A DNA stretch of 64,000 nucleotides from Paraclostridium hominis (GTDB lineage: Bacteria; Bacillota; Clostridia; Peptostreptococcales; Peptostreptococcaceae), in NCBI RefSeq assembly GCF_014306135.1, contig NZ_JACRWD010000001.1, forward strand, positions 1 to 64,000. The letters run 5' to 3'. Made by a program: the position numbers and the translations under genes. Of the stretch, positions 54,768 to 63,445 are shown piece by piece (within the stretch, counting starts at the first letter, position 1; each line of letters opens with the position of its first letter). The notes beneath the pieces were generated by a model. It saw only the letters and a program-made list of their open reading frames with translations, did no database searches and was not told where the DNA came from.

Positions 54768-55329
54768 AAAAAGATTTATAATTATATTTATAGTCTTTAT
54801 GTTATTAGTTTTAGGATGGGTATGTATTGAAAAAAAATTTGTATTAAAATTATTACATCCAAGATTTTATAAAGAATATGTTCAGACTTATTCAAAGGAA
54901 TTTGATATTGATGAAAATTTAGTTTACAGTATAATGAAAGTGGAAAGTAAATTTAATAAAAAGGCCGTATCTAGAAGGAAAGCTAAAGGTTTGATGCAAA
55001 TAAGTGATATGACACAAAAATGGGCAAAAGATGAATTGAATTTAGAAAAAGTAGATATATTTGATCCGCAAACAAATATAAAAATAGGCTGTTGGTATTT
55101 AAGCAAGTTATATAAAGAGTTTAATGATCTAGAACTGGTGATAGCGGCCTACAATGGAGGTTCAGGTAATGTAAATAAGTGGTTAAGTAATACAGAATAT
55201 AGTCATGATGGTAGTAAGTTACACAATATACCATTTAATGAAACTAAAAATTATTTAAAGAAAGTAAAAGAAAACTACTTAGTTTACAAGGCATTATATA
55301 GAGAGGAAGAATCAAATGAAAAAAATTAA
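54760..55329 (+). CDS. membrane-anchored lytic transglycosylase
   Basis: This 189-residue SLT-domain enzyme cleaves peptidoglycan glycan strands outside the membrane. An N-terminal anchor (FIIIFIVFMLLVLGWVCI, residues 6-23) precedes the catalytic domain, with the catalytic glutamate Glu62 in IMKVESKFNKKAVS, the block KGLMQIS and the motif AAYNGGSGNVNKWL. The GTG start lies six bases after AAGGAGAA and overlaps coaE by 8 bases; the stop overlaps the next gene by 14 bases. The coaE-slt-solute binding protein run is therefore probably translationally coupled. Confidence 0.92.
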   Translation: MNKKRFIIIFIVFMLLVLGWVCIEKKFVLKLLHPRFYKEYVQTYSKEFDIDENLVYSIMKVESKFNKKAVSRRKAKGLMQISDMTQKWAKDELNLEKVDIFDPQTNIKIGCWYLSKLYKEFNDLELVIAAYNGGSGNVNKWLSNTEYSHDGSKLHNIPFNETKNYLKKVKENYLVYKALYREEESNEKN

Positions 55330-57007
55330 GGTATTAACGATTATTATTATTATGATACTGTCTATTTCAGGATGTAATAAAAATAGTAATAAAGATAAAA
55401 ATTCAGAAAAATATGATACTACATCTAACAACTCAGAATATATACATTTATCAATGGTAAATCCTAAAACTATAAATCCTATAAATAATAATGAACAATC
55501 TGTTGGATATATAATGGATTTGGTTTATGATAGCCTGTTTACTATAGATAGTGATTATAATGTGGTACCGCAGTTGGTAGATAGTTATTCAGTATCATCA
55601 GATGGTAAGAGTATAAATATAAAGTTAAAGGATGCTAAGTGGCATGATAAAAAACCTTTAACATCTGAAGATGTTGAATTTACTGTGAACTTAATAAAGA
55701 GATCAGAATCTAGTCCATATAAACCTTTAGTTGATAATATAGAATCAGTATCTACTATTGATAGTAACAATTTAAAAATAAATCTTAAACAACCATATGC
55801 TTTTTCAATAGATACATTAATATTCCCTATAGTCAGCGAAAAACAGTTAAGTGGATTAAACAATAATGAATTAAATGACTATAGAAAAAATATGGATGGA
55901 ACAGGTCCGTACAAAATTGCAAAATTTGATGATAGATCTAATATGATACTTACTCTTAATGAAGATTATTATGATAAAGATAAAATAAAGGATGCTAAAA
56001 AGGAAATAAATGTAATAATAGTGCCGGATGAAGAAGCTCAGGTAGCTATGACTTTAGCATTATCAAGTGATATAACTAAAGTATCATTAAGTGATTTAAG
56101 TCAGTTTCAAGCAAAACAATTTAAAATAACAAATTATGAAGGTAGAGGATATGAATACATAGTATTTAATTACGGAAACAATATCATGAAAGATATTAAT
56201 TTTAGAAAAGCAATTGCACACGCTATAGATAGGAATAAAATTTTAAAAGAATCATATCTAGGTAAAGCATCTATGGTTAATTTTCCACTACATTCAAAAT
56301 CAAAGTATTATGATGATAGTATAAAAGCATTAGATTATAATATTAAAAAGTCAAAAGAATATTTAAGTAAAATTGATATTGATAAACTAAATAATATAGT
56401 TGATACAAAATCAGATGATAAAAAAGATGAAACTAATAAAAAACAAAATGAAAAAGATAAAAAAGAAAATACAGATAAAAATGAGGATAAAGTAGATAAA
56501 GAGCAAAAAGAAAATGAAAGGAAGAAGAATTTAAAGGAAGAAATAGAAAGGTTAAATTTAAAAATTCTTGTAAACAAGAAAAATAGAGAAAGAGTAAAAT
56601 CAGCTTATATGATAAAAGAAAATTTAAATGATATAGGCATAAAATCTACAATAGTTGAACTTGAGGGAAATGAATTATCAAGTGCACTTGATAAAAAAGA
56701 GTATGATTTAGCATTGATTGGATGGGAGTTATCTCCTGTACCTGATGCAACAGATGTAATTAATTATAGTGGATATACAGATGAAAAGCTAACAGGGTAT
56801 CTAAATTCTTTAAGAAATTCAAATAATATAGATAATACTAAATCTATATATAAATCTATTCAAAAATATACTAGAGATAAAGTAGCTTTTATAAGTTTAG
56901 CTATAACTGATGATTATCTAGTAACAAATAAAAGAGTAGAAGGTAATTTAAAACCTAATGATTTTGATATATATGAAGGTATTTATCATTTGAATTTAGA
57001 ACAATAA
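55316..57007 (+). CDS. oligopeptide-type ABC solute-binding lipoprotein
   Basis: This 563-residue family 5 extracellular binding protein has a lipobox LSISGC, with lipidation at Cys20, the usual opening LVYDSLFTIDSDYNVVPQLV and DGKSINIKLKDAKWHDKKPL, and DINFRKAIAHAIDRNKI near residue 295. An unusual charged insert of about 55 residues (roughly 362-418), built from Lys, Glu, Asp and Asn, breaks the binding fold between two conserved blocks. No permease or ATPase genes are adjacent. The ligand is unknown; peptides are likely. Confidence 0.88.
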   Translation: MKKIKVLTIIIIMILSISGCNKNSNKDKNSEKYDTTSNNSEYIHLSMVNPKTINPINNNEQSVGYIMDLVYDSLFTIDSDYNVVPQLVDSYSVSSDGKSINIKLKDAKWHDKKPLTSEDVEFTVNLIKRSESSPYKPLVDNIESVSTIDSNNLKINLKQPYAFSIDTLIFPIVSEKQLSGLNNNELNDYRKNMDGTGPYKIAKFDDRSNMILTLNEDYYDKDKIKDAKKEINVIIVPDEEAQVAMTLALSSDITKVSLSDLSQFQAKQFKITNYEGRGYEYIVFNYGNNIMKDINFRKAIAHAIDRNKILKESYLGKASMVNFPLHSKSKYYDDSIKALDYNIKKSKEYLSKIDIDKLNNIVDTKSDDKKDETNKKQNEKDKKENTDKNEDKVDKEQKENERKKNLKEEIERLNLKILVNKKNRERVKSAYMIKENLNDIGIKSTIVELEGNELSSALDKKEYDLALIGWELSPVPDATDVINYSGYTDEKLTGYLNSLRNSNNIDNTKSIYKSIQKYTRDKVAFISLAITDDYLVTNKRVEGNLKPNDFDIYEGIYHLNLEQ

Positions 57008-57028
57008 CAAATAAAAGGTGGTAAGATT

Positions 57029-57241
57029 ATGAGAAAAAAATTATTAGTAGATGGAATGACTTGCATGAATTGTGTAAGACATTTAAAGGAAGCACTTGAA
57101 GAAGATATACAAGGAGTAAATGTAATAGAAGTTAGTTTAGAAGGTAAATATGCTTTAGTTGATGTTGATGAAACTGTATCAAAAGATATGCTAAAAGAAG
57201 TTGTAGAAGATTTAGGATATGAATTAAAAGGAATAGAATAA
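57029..57241 (+). CDS. heavy-metal-associated domain protein (CopZ-like)
   Basis: This 70-residue protein folds as a ferredoxin-like metal chaperone. It has the hallmark GMTCMNCVRHLKEALE with Cys12 and Cys15, and the C-terminal VVEDLGYELKGIE. Relatives carry copper(I) to P-type ATPases. No ATPase gene is adjacent here. The ribosome binding site AAAGGTGG is present. It follows the solute-binding protein gene by 21 bases and shares its terminator. Confidence 0.9.
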   Translation: MRKKLLVDGMTCMNCVRHLKEALEEDIQGVNVIEVSLEGKYALVDVDETVSKDMLKEVVEDLGYELKGIE

Positions 57242-57247
57242 TAAATA

Positions 57248-57277
57248 AAAAATACCAGTAAAATTACTGGTATTTTT
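57248..57277. terminator. bidirectional terminator after the CopZ-like gene
   Basis: AAAAATACCAGTA/TACTGGTATTTTT with a 4-base loop; A- and T-runs on both sides also serve the converging arginase gene. Confidence 0.87.
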
Positions 57278-57279
57278 AT

Positions 57280-58182
57280 TTATTTTAAATTTTTAAATAC
57301 ACTGTCTATTATATCTAGTGCTATATCAGCAGTAGTATCATTTATATCTAACATAGGATTAAGTTCAACTAAATCCATAGACTTTACTAAACCTGATTTA
57401 GCTAGTTTAGCTAATAAATATTTAGAATCATTAACAGTAAGTCCATTATCAACCCTAGTGCCTGTTCCAGGAACAAACTTTGAATCAATAAAGTCTAAGT
57501 CAAAGCTTATGTGAATAGCATTTATATCTTTATTATGTATATTATCTAAAATGTCATCTATTATTGTATCCAACCCTTTTTTAGATAAATCTTGAGGATA
57601 ATACATATTCATGTCAGTATTTTTGATAAATTCTTTTTCTCCAAAATCTATATCACGTCCACCTATATGGTATACATTATCTTCTTTTACTTTTGTATCT
57701 TTATAATATAAATCTTTAAGTTTAGAATGACCATATCCCATTAAAGAAGCTAATGGCATTCCATGAACATTTTTAGATTCAGATGTCTCAAATGTATTAA
57801 TATCACCATGTGCATCAAACCATACTATTGCAAATTTTTTATTGAAAAATTTGCTAACTCCAGAAATGCTTCCAAGGGCTATTGAATGGTCTCCACCAAT
57901 TATTAGTGGAAAGCAATTAGAAGCTAAAGAACAATTAACTACGTGTGCAAGGTTATTATTTATTTCAATTAGTGCTTCAAAATATTTCATATCAGGATTT
58001 GAAGTTAATTTTTCGTTTTCATTAACTTCTTTTACATAGATGTTACCAATATCAAATACATTGTGATTGTATTGTTTGATTTTAGAAATTATTCCTTTTT
58101 CACGTAGTTTGTCTGGACCAAGTTGAGGTCCTAACTTATCACATCCATAAAAAGTAGGTACACCTATAATATTTATATTCAT
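57280..58182 (-). CDS. rocF: arginase
   Basis: Arginase hydrolyses arginine to ornithine and urea using two manganese ions. The 300-residue protein has IIGGDHSIALGSISG, VWFDAHGDINTFETSESKN and VHGMPLASL, and SFDLDFIDSKFVPGTGTRV, the three metal-binding blocks. The stretch TSESKNVHGMP fits the substrate loop of true arginases better than that of agmatinase or formiminoglutamase. The hut cluster uses FtcD/FchA, so a HutG role is not needed. The start follows AGGAGGATAAG. Confidence 0.88.
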   Translation of the reverse strand: MNINIIGVPTFYGCDKLGPQLGPDKLREKGIISKIKQYNHNVFDIGNIYVKEVNENEKLTSNPDMKYFEALIEINNNLAHVVNCSLASNCFPLIIGGDHSIALGSISGVSKFFNKKFAIVWFDAHGDINTFETSESKNVHGMPLASLMGYGHSKLKDLYYKDTKVKEDNVYHIGGRDIDFGEKEFIKNTDMNMYYPQDLSKKGLDTIIDDILDNIHNKDINAIHISFDLDFIDSKFVPGTGTRVDNGLTVNDSKYLLAKLAKSGLVKSMDLVELNPMLDINDTTADIALDIIDSVFKNLK

Positions 58183-58269
58183 GACTTATCCTCCTGTTTA
58201 TTAAAATCTTATCCCTATTAATATTTTAGCACAATAATGTTTTTAAAATTTAAAAATATAATAATTCGT

Positions 58270-58307
58270 AAAAAAAAGACTTCTATTGGGGGAAATAATA
58301 GAAGTCT
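58270..58307 (-). terminator. orphan minus-strand terminator with C5 loop (candidate sRNA 3' end)
   Basis: On the minus strand an 11-bp stem (58297-58307 with 58277-58287) closes on a 9-base loop holding CCCCC and is followed by eight T residues (58270-58277). A second run, CCCC, lies five bases before the stem (58313-58316). No minus-strand gene reads into it. The design is the same as at 17758-17806. Confidence 0.5.
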
Positions 58308-58541
58308 AAAATGGGGAGATTGAGTATGTTTGATTTACATTTATAGTATTTGCCAAATTAGAAAATATATACGTAATTTATAAAAAATAATTAATAAATA
58401 AATTTTAATAAAAAATAATATAACATAAAATTAAAACATAATATTAAATATGAGGTTTTACAATCTTTATATTAAAACCTCATATAAAGTCACTTTTATA
58501 TATTTAAAGAATATAATAAAAGTAACTAAAGGGGGGTTATC
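58308..58541 (+). other. gap with candidate sRNA body and tandem hairpin leader
   Basis: The left part (58308-58400) may hold the minus-strand RNA that ends at 58270. The right part holds two hairpins just before the next gene: a perfect 13-bp stem (58448-58460 with 58473-58485, 12-base loop) and a 12-bp stem with one mismatch (58488-58499 with 58516-58527). The ribosome binding site AAAGGGGGG starts directly after the second. No protein gene was seen. Confidence 0.5.
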
Positions 58542-59150
58542 ATGGAATCTAGAGAGTATAATGAAGATTTAAAAAAAATTATACTTGATATGACCCAAGA
58601 AGAACTTCAAAGGTCTGCATCTAATAAAGGTGCTATGAGATATATTGAAGGTAAAGTAAACTCAATAATAGATGATAGCTTAAATGAGTTTAATGAAGAA
58701 TCATTAGATATACAAAAATATAAGAAGATTATAAAAAAAGGATCATGTCAAGAAGGTTTTAATGATATAGGAAAATTAATAAAAAATGAAGAGATATTTA
58801 AATCTAAATTAGAACTTATAAAATTTGCTAAATACCTACAGTTAGAAGTTAATAAAAAACAATCATATAAATCAATATTAAAGCAAATTGCAAATCATAT
58901 ATATTTAAACAAAGATTATTACAATAAAAAGTATGTGTATTACTTTAAAGATGATAATGATTATGTACTTGAACCTGAAAATATAAAAACTCACTTAATT
59001 GAGGAGTATAGATCTAGAGCCAGAAATGATATGAAGTCTATTGCAAGAATATTGAATATAGAAACTAATGAAAGTGAAGGAGCAGAAGATATTAGGAAAA
59101 AAGTTATAAACTGCATAATTAAGGATAAACTAAGTAAAATTAAACATTAA
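58542..59150 (+). CDS. protein of unknown function (202 aa)
   Basis: This charged, mostly helical 202-residue protein has no signal peptide, membrane segment or cysteine motif. It starts MESREYNEDLKKIILDMTQE. A middle block (IKFAKYLQLEVNKKQSYKSI) and a C-terminal block (SIARILNIETNESEGAEDIR, ending KVINCI) look like two related short helical repeats of the type L..E..K.(S)....I. I recognise no family; the layout hints at a small DNA- or protein-binding helical module. The very strong ribosome binding site and structured leader suggest regulated expression. Confidence 0.65.
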   Translation: MESREYNEDLKKIILDMTQEELQRSASNKGAMRYIEGKVNSIIDDSLNEFNEESLDIQKYKKIIKKGSCQEGFNDIGKLIKNEEIFKSKLELIKFAKYLQLEVNKKQSYKSILKQIANHIYLNKDYYNKKYVYYFKDDNDYVLEPENIKTHLIEEYRSRARNDMKSIARILNIETNESEGAEDIRKKVINCIIKDKLSKIKH

Positions 59151-59180
59151 GGCGCTATGAATTTAGCGTCTTAATTTTTT
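59146..59180 (+). terminator. terminator after the 202-aa gene
   Basis: A 12-bp stem ATTAAGGCGCTA/TAGCGTCTTAAT with one G-T pair (59146-59157 with 59164-59175), a 6-base loop and six T residues. Confidence 0.87.
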
Positions 59181-59226
59181 CAACAGTAACTTACTAGATT
59201 TTGATAAGTCAGGAGATGATTATAAA

Positions 59227-59979
59227 GTGTTAAAAAAGGTAGGAGTTATATTAGTAATAATTATTATGATTATAGCAGGCTGCTTTTTTGAAATAAACAA
59301 ATTTACTCCTAAAAAAGAAGTAAAGGTAGTTAGTTATAATATACATAGTGGATTAAATGAAGATATGTTTCCTAGCTTATTTGATATAATAGATTTTTTA
59401 AGAATAGAAAATGCAGACATAATATGTTTACAAGAGGTTAATGAGTCAGCAAAAGCAGGATTTCAAGTAAGTAGTTTAAAAGAAGATTTAGAAATGTATT
59501 CACACTTTGGAGCAAATGTAGTAAAGCTAGGGTCAAATTATGGACTTGCAACATATTCTAAATACAAAATAATAAGTCAAGATCATATATATTTGAGCAG
59601 TCAAACAGAACAAAGAGGAATGTTGCATACAGTAGTAAGACTTGGATTTGGAAGGAAATTAAATATTATAAATCTACATTTAGGATTAAGTGAAAAAGAA
59701 AGAGAAAAGCAATTAGCTGAGGTAGAGCAATTTGTAAAAACCTTAAATGATCCATATATAGTTACAGGAGACTTTAATCAAAGTAATATTAAAATAAATA
59801 AAGAAGTATTTAAAGATGTTGCTATACAGTTTAACAAAGACAATGTATTAACATATGCAACTTCACTTGATAGAATTGACTATATGCTTGTTTCACCAGA
59901 TATTGAAGTTGACTACTATGATGTTTTGATAAAGAATATGTCAGATCATTTTCCTATAGTAGCAAAGTTGAAAATATAG
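59227..59979 (+). CDS. secreted or lipid-anchored EEP-family phosphatase/nuclease
   Basis: This 250-residue protein has a lipoprotein-like signal (VGVILVIIIMIIAGCFF, Cys19) and an endonuclease/exonuclease/phosphatase domain: VVSYNIHSG, ICLQEVNES with the metal glutamate, GSNYGLATYSK, TGDFNQS, LDRIDYMLVS and SDHFPIV with the catalytic Asp-His. All core residues are present. The family ranges from DNases to phospholipid phosphodiesterases, and the substrate cannot be told. The GTG start follows AGGAGATGA. Confidence 0.85.
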   Translation: MLKKVGVILVIIIMIIAGCFFEINKFTPKKEVKVVSYNIHSGLNEDMFPSLFDIIDFLRIENADIICLQEVNESAKAGFQVSSLKEDLEMYSHFGANVVKLGSNYGLATYSKYKIISQDHIYLSSQTEQRGMLHTVVRLGFGRKLNIINLHLGLSEKEREKQLAEVEQFVKTLNDPYIVTGDFNQSNIKINKEVFKDVAIQFNKDNVLTYATSLDRIDYMLVSPDIEVDYYDVLIKNMSDHFPIVAKLKI

Positions 59980-60041
59980 GAATAAATATATTTTAAATGA
60001 ATATATATTTAGTAAATATATTTATATGGGGGGACAAACTA

Positions 60042-60935
60042 ATGAATAAAAGAAGAAACATATATAGAGGTATTAATAAAAGAAGAAATAATGTGGCTAA
60101 GGGATTTACTTTGGGACTAGTTATAGTTAGTATAGCTGGGGGAATTTTATTTATAAAATCTAAAGATTTTAGTTTATCTGAAAAAATAAGCAACTTAAAT
60201 TTATTTGATAAAAAAGAATCAAATATCCAAGAGTTTTCTTATGATGATTTGGTAGATAAATCTGATAAAAGCAAAGAAACTGCATCAGCGGTTAAAAGTG
60301 AAAATTCTAAATTAGCTACTGTAGCAAATTGGGATATGTATTCAATTCAAATAGCAGCAATAGATAATAAAGAAGAATTAAATAAAATAAAAGATAAACT
60401 AAATGAATTAAAAATTCCTTTTTCAATTGTAGACATAGATAATATAAAAAAAGTTCAAACCTCCATATCATTTAAAGAAGAAGAAAGTAGAAAACAATTG
60501 GAGAATATAAAAAAAGATTTCTCAGATGCATTTATAAGTAAATTAGAAGTTCCATTATTAAGTTTAGAATATACAGAAAAATATGCATACGTAGAAGATA
60601 TATGTAATGATTTAAATGAACTAATAAATAACTTTAAAGAAGAATCAAGTTTTTGGGATAAAAGTGAAAATGATATAAATAAAGCAGATTATAAAAAAAT
60701 AATTAATAATAAATTAGAAATTTTAAGTAAGCTTGAAAAACATACAAAGAAAATAAATTATAAAGGTATGAAGGGATTTAAAGAAAATTTAAGTGTATAT
60801 ATAAAATCAGTAAAAGATAAATCAAATGAAAGTTTAAAAAATGTAGAAAAAGATCAATATTATATAAGTAAAAGCTTATTTATGTCATCTATGCAAGAAT
60901 ACTATAGTTTTGTTAATTCTATAAAAACTATTTAA
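60042..60935 (+). CDS. SPOR-domain membrane protein
   Basis: This 297-residue protein has a basic N-terminus, one membrane helix (GFTLGLVIVSIAGGILFI, residues about 24-41) and an extracellular part. WDMYSIQIAAIDNKEELNKI (about 101-120) starts a SPOR-like domain, which in relatives binds denuded peptidoglycan at division sites or in the spore. A helical C-terminal region follows. ATG 60042 is used because six G residues (60028-60033) lie eight bases upstream; a longer frame to 59997 would read through them. Confidence 0.8.
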   Translation: MNKRRNIYRGINKRRNNVAKGFTLGLVIVSIAGGILFIKSKDFSLSEKISNLNLFDKKESNIQEFSYDDLVDKSDKSKETASAVKSENSKLATVANWDMYSIQIAAIDNKEELNKIKDKLNELKIPFSIVDIDNIKKVQTSISFKEEESRKQLENIKKDFSDAFISKLEVPLLSLEYTEKYAYVEDICNDLNELINNFKEESSFWDKSENDINKADYKKIINNKLEILSKLEKHTKKINYKGMKGFKENLSVYIKSVKDKSNESLKNVEKDQYYISKSLFMSSMQEYYSFVNSIKTI

Positions 60936-60962
60936 AAAGTTGTTAAAAAACAACTTTTTTAT
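60934..60962 (+). terminator. terminator after the SPOR-domain gene
   Basis: AAAAAGTTGTT/AACAACTTTTT (60934-60944 with 60949-60959) with an AAAA loop and further T residues. Confidence 0.85.
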
Positions 60963-61043
60963 TTTTTATAAAATCAGAAAAATAAGTCACAAAAAGTTGG
61001 AATTTGTTTCAAAATAAGATATTTTTTTAACGATAGTTAATAT

Positions 61044-61071
61044 TTTACAATTGTTATAGTATACTTATATT
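61044..61071 (+). promoter_or_regulatory. sigma-A-type promoter of the rnf operon
   Basis: TTTACA (61044-61049), a 16-base spacer and TATATT (61066-61071), about 40 bases before the rnfC start. TATAGT at 61056-61061 is an alternative -10-like hexamer. Confidence 0.5.
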
Positions 61072-61109
61072 AGAAAAAAGTTTAAATTAAGTTATAAGGG
61101 GGTAAAAGA

Positions 61110-62447
61110 ATGAAGCTCTTAACTTTCAAAGGAGGAATACACCCTCCGTATAGAAAGGAGTATACAAATAGCAAGGCATTAGAAAAAGCTAATGATCCTA
61201 AAATAGTATATATTTCTATGCAACAACATATAGGTGCTCCAGCTAAACCTATAGTAAAAGTAGGAGATGAAGTAAAGGTAGGGGAAAAGATTGGTCAGAT
61301 GCAAGGATTTGTATCTGCAAATATTCACTCATCTATATCTGGAAAAGTAATCTCTATAAAAGATATGGAGGTACCTGGAGGAATAAGTACGTGTATAGTT
61401 GTTGAAAATGATTTCCAAAATTCCATTCATGAAAGCGTTAAACCAAAGGGGAGTTTAGATGAACTAGGGAAAGAAGAGATAGTAGAAATTATTAAAGAAG
61501 CAGGAATTGTTGGTATGGGAGGAGCAACATTTCCAACGCATGTAAAAATATCTCCACCACCAGATAAGAAAATAGATTTTGTAATATTAAATGGTGCAGA
61601 ATGTGAACCATATTTAACAGCAGATCATAGATTAATGGTTGAAAATCCAGAAGATGTTGTATTTGGATTAAGAGTCCTTATGAAAGCATTAAATGTGGGA
61701 AAAGGTTATATTGGTATAGAAGTAAATAAGCCAGATGCTATAAATGCAATATCAAATGTAGCTAAAAACTATAATGATATAGAAGTTGTAGAACTTGAGG
61801 TTAAATATCCTCAGGGTGCAGAGAAGCAACTTATTTATGCATGCACAAAAAGGGAAGTTCCATCAGGTGGGTTACCGATGGATGCAGGAGCTGTAGTTAA
61901 TAATGTGGGAACTGCTGCTCAGATAGCTAAAACTATAAAAACAGGCATGCCACTTATAGAAAGGATAACAACTATAACTGGAAGTTGTATACAAGAACCA
62001 AAAAATCTTGTAACTAAAGTGGGAACTCTTTTCTCAGAAATTATTGATCAGTGTGGTGGATTTAATAAAGAAAAAGAACTAGGAAAAGTTATAATGGGTG
62101 GACCTATGATGGGAATAGCTCAGCATACAATAAACATACCTACAAATAAAGGCACGTCAGGAATATTATGTCTAGATAAAATCGAAGCGAGCACTCCTAA
62201 ACCTAAAAATTGTTTAAGATGTGGTAAATGTCTAGATGTATGTCCAGCATTTTTACAACCATTGTACATAAGTGCATATAGTATAAAAGGTGATTATGAA
62301 TCATCTGAAAAGTATAAAGCATTAGATTGTATAGAGTGTGGATCTTGCTCATTTATTTGTCCAGCAAGAAGACCTCTACTTCAATCAATTAGGGTAGCTA
62401 AAAAAGAAATAATTTCACTAAAAAGAAAACAATCAATAAGTAAATAA
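61110..62447 (+). CDS. rnfC: RnfC, electron transport complex subunit C
   Basis: RnfC is the peripheral NADH-linked subunit of the Rnf complex, which couples ferredoxin oxidation to NAD reduction and ion export. The 445-residue protein has a biotinyl/lipoyl-like N-terminal fold (KLLTFKGGIHPPYRKEYT), the flavin/NADH region GIVGMGGATFPTHVKI with LNGAECEPYLTADHRLM, and two 4Fe-4S motifs CLRCGKCLDVCP (from Cys368) and CIECGSCSFICP (from Cys407). It is first in the cluster, as in other clostridia. Confidence 0.96.
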   Translation: MKLLTFKGGIHPPYRKEYTNSKALEKANDPKIVYISMQQHIGAPAKPIVKVGDEVKVGEKIGQMQGFVSANIHSSISGKVISIKDMEVPGGISTCIVVENDFQNSIHESVKPKGSLDELGKEEIVEIIKEAGIVGMGGATFPTHVKISPPPDKKIDFVILNGAECEPYLTADHRLMVENPEDVVFGLRVLMKALNVGKGYIGIEVNKPDAINAISNVAKNYNDIEVVELEVKYPQGAEKQLIYACTKREVPSGGLPMDAGAVVNNVGTAAQIAKTIKTGMPLIERITTITGSCIQEPKNLVTKVGTLFSEIIDQCGGFNKEKELGKVIMGGPMMGIAQHTINIPTNKGTSGILCLDKIEASTPKPKNCLRCGKCLDVCPAFLQPLYISAYSIKGDYESSEKYKALDCIECGSCSFICPARRPLLQSIRVAKKEIISLKRKQSISK

Positions 62448-62464
62448 AGTTAGGGGGAAATATG

Positions 62465-63445
62465 ATGGATAGCAAACTAATAGTGTCATCTTCTCCACAT
62501 GTGAGAAGTAATGAAGATACATCATATATAATGAAGCAAGTTATAATAGCTCTTTTACCAGCTACATTAGCAGGGGTATACTTTTTTAGACTAAGTGCTA
62601 TAAATGTAATATTTTGGTGTATATTAGGATCAGTAGGATTTGAATGGTTATGTCAAAAGCTAAGTAAGAAAGAGTCGACAATAGGGGATTTTTCAGCCGT
62701 TGTAACAGGATTATTACTTGCATTTAACGTACCAGCATCTCTTCCTTGGTGGATGTGTTTAGCAGGTGCAGCATTTGCGATAATAGTGGTAAAAATGGTG
62801 TTTGGAGGACTTGGTAATAACTTTGTAAACCCTGCTTTAGCAGCTAGGGCATTTTTATTAGCATCATTTCCAGTAGCTATGACTGCTTGGACAAAAACTG
62901 GTGTAAACTGGGTTAGTTCAGGAAATATAGATGCTGTAACTACAGCTACACCACTATCTTTTTTAAAAGCAGGCCCACAAGGTATACAAACTTTAACTGA
63001 TAGTGGAACAGGATTATTTGATATGTTTATTGGTAATATAGGTGGTACTATAGGTGAGACATCAGCAATACTTCTTATACTAGGTGGATTATACTTAATG
63101 TATAAAGGGATAATAAATTATGTTATACCAGTATTTTATATATGCACTGTAGCAATATTAATGTTTATATTAGGGGGATTTAACATTGAATTTGCTATGT
63201 ATCAAATGGTAGCAGGAGGACTTATGTTAGGTGCATTTTTCATGTTAACAGATTATACTACATCACCTATGACTAAAAAAGGCCAAATTATATACGCTAT
63301 AATAGCTGGTGTTATAACAACAGTTATAAGACTTTATGGAGGATATCCAGAGGGAGTCTCTTATTCTATATTATTTGTAAATGTAATGACACCTCTTATA
63401 GATAAATACACAAAAACTAAAGTGTTTGGGGAGGTGGCGAAATAA
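62465..63445 (+). CDS. rnfD: RnfD, electron transport complex subunit D
   Basis: RnfD is a multi-helix membrane subunit with a covalently attached FMN. The 326-residue protein starts MDSKLIVSSSPHVRSNED, has about nine membrane helices and carries VTTATPLSF near residue 165, where a threonine takes the flavin in this family. GGLGNNFVNPALAARAFLLA is a strong family block. Two ATG codons are adjacent at 62462 and 62465; the second is better spaced from TAGGGGGAA. Confidence 0.95.
   Translation: MDSKLIVSSSPHVRSNEDTSYIMKQVIIALLPATLAGVYFFRLSAINVIFWCILGSVGFEWLCQKLSKKESTIGDFSAVVTGLLLAFNVPASLPWWMCLAGAAFAIIVVKMVFGGLGNNFVNPALAARAFLLASFPVAMTAWTKTGVNWVSSGNIDAVTTATPLSFLKAGPQGIQTLTDSGTGLFDMFIGNIGGTIGETSAILLILGGLYLMYKGIINYVIPVFYICTVAILMFILGGFNIEFAMYQMVAGGLMLGAFFMLTDYTTSPMTKKGQIIYAIIAGVITTVIRLYGGYPEGVSYSILFVNVMTPLIDKYTKTKVFGEVAK

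Noticed and set aside
57280..58182. Formiminoglutamase (HutG) as the function of the arginase-family gene
   Set aside because: The substrate-loop residues fit arginase, it lies 22 kb from the hut genes on the other strand, and the hut cluster already has the FtcD/FchA route.
58313..58345. Short upstream ORF (ATG with GGGGAGA before it, six codons)
   Set aside because: It encodes only MFDLHL and is better explained as the complement of the minus-strand RNA; there is no other support for translation.
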